DNA of 19,207 bases, taken from contig JBMFUG010000052.1 of the NCBI GenBank assembly GCA_049966695.1, positions 1-19,207 of the forward strand, read 5' to 3'. The notes under the pieces were generated by a model, which ran no database searches, was not told where the DNA came from, and saw only the letters and a program-made list of their open reading frames with translations. Below are positions 13,517 to 19,207 of this stretch, one piece after another. Positions within the stretch are counted from its first letter, which is position 1. Each line of letters begins with the position of its first letter. Source of the stretch: JAKAWM01 sp049966695 (GTDB taxonomy: Bacteria > Actinomycetota > Acidimicrobiia > Acidimicrobiales > Palsa-688). Position numbers and translations under genes: made by a program.

Positions 13517-14506
13517 ATGTCGCAGCTTCAGATTTATGGCCAGCAACCGCTGCCCAACCTCCCCTGGGAGGAGCGGCCTCAAGGCTCGTCCGGGCCGTTG
13601 TGGCGATTTTCCCAAAACCCGGTGGTCCCTCGAGATCTGCTCCCGACGTCTAATAGCATTTTTAATAGCGCTGTCGTGCCGTTCCAAAATGGTTTTGCCG
13701 GCGTGTTCCGTTGTGACGACTGGTCCCGGCGGATGCAGCTGCACGCTGGCTTCTCTGAGGACGGGCTCAACTGGCACCTCACGCCGGACCGCATAGAGTT
13801 TGTTTGCGACGACCCCGAGATAGGGCGCTTCGTCTACGGCTACGACCCCCGGGTAGCCAAGATAGACGGGCGCTACTACGTGACATGGTGCAACTGGTAC
13901 CACGGGCCGACGATCGGCGTGGGCTGGACTGAGGACTTTCAGACTTTCCACCAACTAGAAAACGCCTATCTGCCCTTCAACCGCAATGGCGTGCTCTTCC
14001 CTCGGAAACTGAACGGCCGCTTTGCTATGCTTTCGCGTCCCTCGGACAACGGCCACACCCCCTTTGGCGACATTTTCTACAGTGAGAGCCCTGACCTTGT
14101 CTTTTGGGGTAAGCACCGGCACGTGATGAGCCCAGTCGCGAACAGCTGGCAGGCGACCAAGGTCGGCAGCGGTCCCGTGCCCATAGAGACCTCTGAGGGC
14201 TGGCTGCTCATTTACCACGGCGTGCTGACTTCCTGCAACGGCTACGTCTACAGCGCCGGTGTAGCGCTGCTCGACTTGGAGGAGCCATGGAAGGTCATAG
14301 CCCGCTCTGCCCCGTACGTGCTGTCGCCACAAGCGGCTTATGAGTGCGTCGGTGACGTCCCGAACGTGGTTTTCCCCTGCGCAGTGCTGTGCGACGGGCC
14401 GACAGGGCGCCTGGCCATCTACTACGGCGCCGCCGACACGGTGACTGCGCTGGCGTTCGGCTACGTTGCAGACTTGGTCGACTTCGCCAAGGGTTACTCT
14501 TTGTAG
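13517..14506 (+). CDS. GH130 family enzyme, probable beta-mannoside phosphorylase
   Basis: A 329-residue, single-domain GH130 protein with a five-bladed propeller pattern. NPVVPRD, SIFNSAVVPF and GFAGVFRCDD open the fold. YDPRVAKIDGRYYVTW (109-124) carries the proposed catalytic Asp110. MLSRPSDNGHTPFGDI and LIYHGVL (Arg174, His234) resemble residues that contact phosphate in GH130 phosphorylases, so phosphorolysis (a beta-mannoside plus phosphate giving mannose 1-phosphate) is preferred over hydrolysis. There is no signal peptide, so it should act in the cytoplasm on imported sugar. Known acceptors in the family are glucose, mannose and GlcNAc; which applies is unknown. It lies 15 bp after the ATPase gene and 42 bp before the second receptor gene, clearly in the same operon. 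Confidence 0.9.
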   Translation: MSQLQIYGQQPLPNLPWEERPQGSSGPLWRFSQNPVVPRDLLPTSNSIFNSAVVPFQNGFAGVFRCDDWSRRMQLHAGFSEDGLNWHLTPDRIEFVCDDPEIGRFVYGYDPRVAKIDGRYYVTWCNWYHGPTIGVGWTEDFQTFHQLENAYLPFNRNGVLFPRKLNGRFAMLSRPSDNGHTPFGDIFYSESPDLVFWGKHRHVMSPVANSWQATKVGSGPVPIETSEGWLLIYHGVLTSCNGYVYSAGVALLDLEEPWKVIARSAPYVLSPQAAYECVGDVPNVVFPCAVLCDGPTGRLAIYYGAADTVTALAFGYVADLVDFAKGYSL

Positions 14507-14548
14507 TCACGTCAAGGAGAAGCGTTTACCTGGAAGTGGTGACGGGGC

Positions 14549-16510
14549 GTGCCCGATAGGTCCCGCCTTGTGAAGGAGCGGGAGCGAGGTGGCCCGTCCC
14601 GCGACAGCCTGTCCCCGCCGGGCCAGTCGGTCTTGGCGAGCCGGCCGGGCCGCGGCTCTTTTAGGCGCGCTGTGCTGGCGGGCCTGGCCATAGCAGGACT
14701 GGGGCTGGGCAGTTCAGGCGCTGCGCAGGGTGCGACTTTGGGCGGCCACGTTGCGAGGACAACTTTGGGCGGCCACGTTGCGAGGACAACTTTGGGCGGC
14801 CACGTTGCGAGGACAAGTGCCCCCAGGCTCCCACGTGCGCAGACGTTGTACACCAGCGGGACGATGTACGCCCCACCTTCGAACTTCAACCCGCTGGACC
14901 CCGACGGGAGCTTCAGCCATGGCCTCGCGTGCCGCGGCAACGGGGCCTGCCGGCCCTCTGGGCGTGCACCTGGCGCCTGGCAAGGGCCGTATGCCACTGG
15001 GACCATGGGCCTCCTTTACGAGCCCCTTTTCCTTTACGACCCTGCGCGCTCCAGTTACATCCCCTGGTTGGCGACGGGCGGCTCTTGGGTAGGCACCAAT
15101 TACGTCCTGCACGTACGAAGTGGGGTGAAGTGGAGCGACGGTGCCGCCCTTAGCGGCGCAGACGTCGCTTATACCATCAACCTGGCCAAGACGAACCCGG
15201 GCGTGCCGTGGGGAGAACTTGCCCAGCTTGGGCTTCGAGGGGCTCGCTCCGACGGCAACACCGTGGTCGTCAGTTTTGAGGGCACGCCGCCGTACGCCGC
15301 GTGGCAACGTTACCTGTGGACGGCGCCCGTGCTGCCCGAGAGCATCTGGTCAGGGCGCTCACCAAGCGAGCAGCTGTCCTGGGCGAACACCCACCCAGTA
15401 GGGTCGGGGCCGATGCTGCTCGACTACTACAGCTCCTCGGAGGTTGTCTACCGGGTGAACCCCGCTTGGTGGGGGACGGCAAAGCTTGGGCTGCACTTCA
15501 AGTTCAAGTACTTGGTGGACACCCTCACTGGCAGTACCGGTAGCGAGCTGACGAAGTTGTTGTCGGGGGAGGTCGACTGGAGCAACGCGTTCTTGCCGGG
15601 TGCTGCCAATGTGCTGTCGAGCCGCAGTGGTGCCAATGTGTACAACATCGTGGCTTACTACCAGTCCCCGCCGTACATGCTGCCGACGGCTGCTGCCTGG
15701 TTGGTGCCTAACACCGAGAGGGCGCCCATGGCTGACGTCGAGTTCCGTCGGGCGCTGGCCTGGGCGCTCGACCCGGCGGCGATAGCAAAAGAGATCTACT
15801 CGCCTGCGCCGCGCATGAACCCGACCGGCCTGCCACCCGCCTTCAGCTCCTACGTCGACAAGGCTGTGGTGGCCAAGTACGGCTTCAGCTATGCGCCTAA
15901 GAGAGCCGAAGAAAACCTAAAGAAAGCGGGTTACGAAGGACAGTTGCTCACTTTGGCAGTCCCGTCAGGCCTGGCCGACCTCTCGGCTGGTGCCGCGGTC
16001 GTTGCCAAGGAACTGGCTGCGGTGGGTGTCAACGTCAGGGTAGTGCACCTCAGTTATGGGGAATGGGAGGCTGACATAGCCAGCGGCAACTACGACCTGA
16101 CGATCGATGGGGAGCGAGAGCTCGATGCTGGCCCGTGGAGCTATTTCAACCGGATCTACGCGCTGCCAGTCGGTGGCAGGAGCGACGAAGAGGCTTGGGG
16201 CCTCGACCCCGAGTTTTATACCAACCCGGCAGATTGGGCGCTCGTTAAACAGGCGGCTGGCACCACGCCCGGGGACACGGCCAAGCTCCGGCTGATCTAC
16301 GGCCAGCTCGAAAGGGACTTTCTCCAGAGCTTGCCGCTCGTGCCTCTTTGGTACGGGCAGGCATGGGCACAAGCGAACACGAGCCATTGGTCCCACTTCC
16401 CCTCGTCTGGTGACCGTACTGATGAGTACACACCGGTGATGTGGCCGGGCTGGCTGGGCGGGGCTACAACTGTGCTAGCACTGGCCCAGCTCCGGCCCAA
16501 CAAGCCTTAG
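14549..16510 (+). CDS. Family 5 extracellular solute-binding protein (second copy, with N-terminal repeats)
   Basis: A 653-residue paralogue of the receptor at 7367-9112. Both share long stretches such as GADVAYTINLAKTNP, TMGLLYEPLF, VVAKYGFSY and YTPVMW-GWLG. This copy differs at the front: a long polar n-region (1-38), then FRRAVLAGLAIAGLGLGSS as export signal (the FRRAVL motif is Tat-like, though Sec is also possible), then three TLGGHVART repeats, and an insert after NFNPLD holding two cysteines (ACRGNGAC in its core... read LACRGNGACRP) that could form a disulfide. The GTG at 14549 is uncertain: AAGGAGA (14514-14520) is too far, and GTG 14570 is an alternative. Two receptors for one transporter suggest different ligands or affinities. 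Its stop overlaps that of the convergent glycosidase. Confidence 0.9.
   Translation: MPDRSRLVKERERGGPSRDSLSPPGQSVLASRPGRGSFRRAVLAGLAIAGLGLGSSGAAQGATLGGHVARTTLGGHVARTTLGGHVARTSAPRLPRAQTLYTSGTMYAPPSNFNPLDPDGSFSHGLACRGNGACRPSGRAPGAWQGPYATGTMGLLYEPLFLYDPARSSYIPWLATGGSWVGTNYVLHVRSGVKWSDGAALSGADVAYTINLAKTNPGVPWGELAQLGLRGARSDGNTVVVSFEGTPPYAAWQRYLWTAPVLPESIWSGRSPSEQLSWANTHPVGSGPMLLDYYSSSEVVYRVNPAWWGTAKLGLHFKFKYLVDTLTGSTGSELTKLLSGEVDWSNAFLPGAANVLSSRSGANVYNIVAYYQSPPYMLPTAAAWLVPNTERAPMADVEFRRALAWALDPAAIAKEIYSPAPRMNPTGLPPAFSSYVDKAVVAKYGFSYAPKRAEENLKKAGYEGQLLTLAVPSGLADLSAGAAVVAKELAAVGVNVRVVHLSYGEWEADIASGNYDLTIDGERELDAGPWSYFNRIYALPVGGRSDEEAWGLDPEFYTNPADWALVKQAAGTTPGDTAKLRLIYGQLERDFLQSLPLVPLWYGQAWAQANTSHWSHFPSSGDRTDEYTPVMWPGWLGGATTVLALAQLRPNKP
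14735..14815 (+). repeat. Three perfect tandem copies of a 27-bp unit
   Basis: Copies at 14735-14761, 14762-14788 and 14789-14815 are identical base for base. They are in frame and each encodes TLGGHVART. They lie directly after the export signal of the second receptor, so they form a repeated linker ahead of the binding domain. Perfect identity points to recent expansion by slippage, and copy number may vary among strains. Confidence 0.95.
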
Positions 16511-18480
16511 CCAAGGTACAGCAACGCTACTTCGTAAGGACCGAGGTCGACTTCTGTGACGGCATCGTCGCCCAGGTAAATGTGCCGGCCCTCCGCGGAA
16601 AGGGGGGCACGCAGGTTGCTCGCCGAAAGGTTCATAGCCAAGAAGGCCTCTTTGCCTCCGACCAAGAGCCCTCCTATCGCCAAACGTGGGTCGGCGGAGC
16701 GCAGCGGGCGGTGGACGTTGGCTGCGGCTGCGAGGGCGGAGTAGAGCCTCCAGGTGTCCTCGGGGTTTGGCTCTGGCCGGCAAGCCGCCATGTGCTCGAC
16801 CGGGTAGGTGCAAAGGAGCATTGACCCGAGCCCTTTGCGGTTGCGGAGGAGAGCCGGGCGGCCATGGCCGTCTACTGCCAGCACTTCCGCACCTGCTGGC
16901 TCCACAGGGAGGAAGGCTCGAGCGTCCGGGCTGCCTGCAACCTTAAAGACTAACCTGGACCCGCTCGGGAGGTCACCTAGGTCGGCCACCAGCTGGAAGG
17001 TTACGACCTCGTCTTCGATCGGGTCAACTAGGCCATAGCGAAGGTGCTGTCTGACGCCGAAGGACTCCTCGATCCAGGGCATCCAGGGGCCTAGCTGGTT
17101 GCGCGTACTGCCGGCAAAGTACGACGCATACACGAGGGCCCCCTGTTCTGCCAGGCGCAGGGCTGCTTTCATGCCCGGGGCTGTAACGAGCTTTGAGCAG
17201 GCCAGGAGGTAAAGCTTTAAGCCGGGTGCCCCTTGCGGCTCTTGCACGAGGTCGCGTTCGCGTACCAGTCGCACCGGCAGCCCTGCTTCGCGTGCCGCTA
17301 TGTAGGACTGGAAAAGATCATCCTTTATGCCATCGCGCGGCACCCTCGACCACGACGGCTCGTCGTGCTCGTACAGTTCTGGTACCCACAGGCCCACCTC
17401 GGCCGGCGCGACCCCCCAGCCCTTTTCGCTCAGGCTGCCGATCAGCTTTGAAAAACGAGCGAGCTCCAACAGCTGTGGTTTTGGTTTGCCATCGTGGCTC
17501 GTGAGCCCGAAATGCATCTCAAAGGGGTGGTGAGTGTACGGTTCTTGCTCGAACAGGTTGTCGTAGTCGCAATTGTTCCAGGCTATCCAGCCACGAGCAC
17601 CTGCCAGCAGGGTCGAGTGCAAAACCTGGCGGTAGTAATGGGCAGCGTTCTCTCCCGAGACGAAATCGGACGACACGCCGAACTCTTCGAGCACCACAGG
17701 CTTGCCGAAGTGCCCGCACAGCTCGCACAAAAATGCCCCGGACAACATTTGCCTTACGGGGTCGTCCGACATCGGGTAGATGTGAGGGCCTATGAAGTCC
17801 ACGAGGGGAGCCAGGCGCCGCAGGGAAAAACCATTGTCGGCGCCGCTCGTCTCGATGCCCCAAGCGCCGTCCCCGGTGCCCACTGGCTGGGTTGCCCCGG
17901 CTGAGCGGAGAGCCTGGACCAGCAGGCGCGCCCAGGACGTGACCGCGTCCTGGTCGCCATTGCGCCCGTAGAGAGGCATCTCGTTGGTGAGCAGCCAAGC
18001 TGCGATGGCTGGGTGTTGTGCGTTGCGGCGAGCGACCTCGGCCACGAACCAGGCCTGCTGAGCCACCAGCCAGACGTCACGGTACAGGTCGCGCTCGCCT
18101 CGCCAGGCGGGGTCCCAGTTGGCGCCTGACATGTGCCCGACGATGAACGTCGGGATAGTGGCTAGGCCGGCTTGTTGGTGAAGGTCCAGGAAGTCGGCGA
18201 ACCTGGCCATCACTTCGTCGTCTAGGACTTCTGGTGCCGGCATGAAGTCTGCCCAGTAGCAAAAGGACCTGGTAAGCGTGCAGCCGTTGTCCTTGAGGAC
18301 GGCAAGTTCCTGGCGGACGACGTCACGGTCGTAATGAGCCCACATGCGCGGGCCACCGGCCCTGGACCAAAAGTTGGCCCCCACCCAGACCGACGGCGAC
18401 GGCGGCCAGGGAGCCCTGGTTGCTTGAGAGAAAGCTGAGGTAGCGGCTCCCGAGGTGGCTCGCGGCCCGATCGTGGTCAT
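16507..18480 (-). CDS. GH5-like glycosidase, candidate beta-mannosidase
   Basis: A 657-residue protein with an N-terminal TIM-barrel glycosidase domain (about 30-350). Acid/base Glu167 lies in LLTNEMPLYG and nucleophile Glu266 in PVVLEEFGVSS, the two hallmarks of GH5/clan A; GPHIYPM and GWIAWNNCDYDN fit substrate-site strands. Residues 365-530 look like an alpha/beta domain similar to the trimerisation domain of GH42-like enzymes (LYLLACSKLVTAPGM, ALRLAEQGALVYASYF), followed by a small beta-sandwich. This layout recalls GH5 subfamily 18 beta-mannosidases of bifidobacteria; that assignment is tentative. The first 25 residues are Ser/Ala/Thr-rich with no signal peptide, so it should act in the cytoplasm. 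The ATG has GAAAGGA (18487-18493) 6 nt upstream. It converges on the second receptor gene, their stop codons overlapping. Confidence 0.85.
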   Translation of the reverse strand: MTTIGPRATSGAATSAFSQATRAPWPPSPSVWVGANFWSRAGGPRMWAHYDRDVVRQELAVLKDNGCTLTRSFCYWADFMPAPEVLDDEVMARFADFLDLHQQAGLATIPTFIVGHMSGANWDPAWRGERDLYRDVWLVAQQAWFVAEVARRNAQHPAIAAWLLTNEMPLYGRNGDQDAVTSWARLLVQALRSAGATQPVGTGDGAWGIETSGADNGFSLRRLAPLVDFIGPHIYPMSDDPVRQMLSGAFLCELCGHFGKPVVLEEFGVSSDFVSGENAAHYYRQVLHSTLLAGARGWIAWNNCDYDNLFEQEPYTHHPFEMHFGLTSHDGKPKPQLLELARFSKLIGSLSEKGWGVAPAEVGLWVPELYEHDEPSWSRVPRDGIKDDLFQSYIAAREAGLPVRLVRERDLVQEPQGAPGLKLYLLACSKLVTAPGMKAALRLAEQGALVYASYFAGSTRNQLGPWMPWIEESFGVRQHLRYGLVDPIEDEVVTFQLVADLGDLPSGSRLVFKVAGSPDARAFLPVEPAGAEVLAVDGHGRPALLRNRKGLGSMLLCTYPVEHMAACRPEPNPEDTWRLYSALAAAANVHRPLRSADPRLAIGGLLVGGKEAFLAMNLSASNLRAPLSAEGRHIYLGDDAVTEVDLGPYEVALLYLG

Positions 18481-18526
18481 TGCTCGTCCTTTCGTTTGCG
18501 ACCCGTACCAACGGTGTTGCTACGCG

Positions 18527-18532
18527 ATGATA
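18527..18532 (-). promoter_or_regulatory. Candidate -10 element of the glycosidase gene
   Basis: On the minus strand TATCAT differs from the consensus TATAAT at one base and lies 47 bp before the start codon. No matching -35 is seen at 16-18 bp, so activator-dependent or weak transcription is possible. The rest of the 18481-18737 interval between the divergent genes shows no clear operator. Confidence 0.25.
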
Positions 18533-18737
18533 AACGCTGCCGCCTGTTTGCCCCGACGCGGCGAAATGTTGCGAGGGTGCCGGCACTGCCGGGCTGGGCA
18601 CCTGTGGGCGCCTGGGCGGTCCCGCGAGCACTCGCTGGAGGTGTACCTTTTAGAAGTGGGAGAGTTGGCCATCGGCCTAGTGAGCTTGGCTATGGACATG
18701 CCGACTGCGGGAACTAACTTGTGGGAGGGTGCGACAA

Positions 18738-19103
18738 GTGCCGCTGTCTGAGCACGAGCAGCGTGTCTTGCGCCAGATAGAGCGACAGTTCGAAGAGCCC
18801 CGCGGGTTTGCCCGGGCCACGGGGGCACCGGCCAACGCTCGCCAAGCGTTGCGAAAACTGCGCTGGTCGGCCGCGTGGTTTGTCTTGGGCCTCGTGGCTT
18901 TGTCTTTGTCTTTCGTTTTCTCCTGGGTACTTGGGCTGGCAGGTTTCCTCGTCATGCTTGTAGCCGCAGTTACGTTGGTCCGCTCGCTGCGTTGGCTGGG
19001 ACGTCAGCGCCTGCAAGAAATAGGCGTTCGACGGGGTGCTTGGCCGGGGCCTAGGTCGGGTTGGCACGGCCAGGCAGGCACGAAGGACGAAGGAGAGCTT
19101 TAG
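18738..19103 (+). CDS. DUF3040 small membrane protein
   Basis: A 121-residue protein of the actinobacterial DUF3040 family, function unknown. It begins MPLSEHEQRVLRQIERQFEE, the family's conserved amphipathic opening. Two membrane segments follow close together (about 46-64 and 66-86, in SAAWFVLGLVALSLSFVFSWVLGLAGFLVMLVAAV), then a basic cytoplasmic tail. The GTG at 18738 is preferred over one three codons upstream because it gives the family N-terminus and GGGAGGG (18723-18729) lies 8 nt before it. In many actinobacteria such genes sit just before mraZ and the division/wall cluster; whether that cluster follows cannot be seen. The last 104 bp of the window hold no gene, only an 8-bp direct repeat (CAGGCGCC). 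Confidence 0.88.
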   Translation: MPLSEHEQRVLRQIERQFEEPRGFARATGAPANARQALRKLRWSAAWFVLGLVALSLSFVFSWVLGLAGFLVMLVAAVTLVRSLRWLGRQRLQEIGVRRGAWPGPRSGWHGQAGTKDEGEL

Positions 19104-19207
19104 CGGGGCCTTGCTGGTCCGCACGTCGCCTGGCAAAGCTTTGGGCCGTGGGCAGTGGGCCAGCTTCTCTCAGGCGCCCCCGGCACTTGTTTCAGGCGCC
19201 GCTCGCA

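Noticed and set aside
13301..13954. A 217-codon minus-strand frame across the ATPase/GH130 junction.
   Set aside because: It lies antisense to two confident genes and has no recognisable motifs.
14735..14815. Tandem 27-bp repeats considered as a small CRISPR array.
   Set aside because: The copies are contiguous with no spacers and encode an in-frame protein repeat.
19104..19207. MraZ-type operator repeats in the last 104 bp, since DUF3040 genes often precede mraZ.
   Set aside because: Two GTGGG copies occur but at 7-nt rather than about 10-nt spacing, and the downstream gene is outside the window.

Overview
The window looks like chromosome of a high-GC actinobacterium. The evidence is frequent GTG starts and one TTG start, the lexA / LysM-protein / nrdR block known from mycobacteria and other Actinobacteria, an actinobacterial-type phosphofructokinase and a DUF3040 membrane protein. 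An acidimicrobial or related deep-branching lineage is a guess that the window alone cannot settle.

Left part (1-6600), housekeeping genes. A transposase N-terminus of the IS1634 type runs off the left edge. Then come a PfkB-family sugar kinase and lexA, both leftward. lexA is divergent from a rightward gene for a one-TM protein with a C-terminal LysM domain, placed where YneA/ChiZ-type SOS division inhibitors are found. Their shared 170-bp control region holds three SOS boxes set on two recognisable promoters. nrdR, a phosphofructokinase with the Asp104/Lys124 signature of pyrophosphate-using enzymes, a convergent inositol-monophosphatase-family gene and a PIG-L deacetylase follow.

Middle (6594-7366). 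About 770 bp has no convincing gene. It holds nested inverted repeats and a strong hairpin just before the next gene.

Right part (7367-18480), a compact carbohydrate-use locus. It encodes a family 5 solute-binding protein, two permeases and two ATPases of the dipeptide/oligosaccharide ABC type, a GH130 enzyme (mannoside phosphorylase family) and a second, paralogous binding protein. Facing them tail to tail is a GH5-like glycosidase. Neither glycoside enzyme has a visible signal peptide. The simplest reading is that beta-mannosidic oligosaccharides (mannan fragments, or Man-beta-1,4-GlcNAc/Glc-type sugars) are captured by two binding proteins, imported, and split in the cytoplasm by hydrolysis and phosphorolysis. 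The substrate is an inference from the GH130/GH5 pairing. No regulator lies inside the locus.

Notable architecture: 4-nt start/stop overlaps join an 11-codon leader, both permeases and both ATPases. A 12-bp perfect hairpin followed by two palindromes separates the first binding protein from the permeases. The second binding protein carries three perfect copies of a 27-bp repeat just after its export signal. A DUF3040 membrane protein closes the window.
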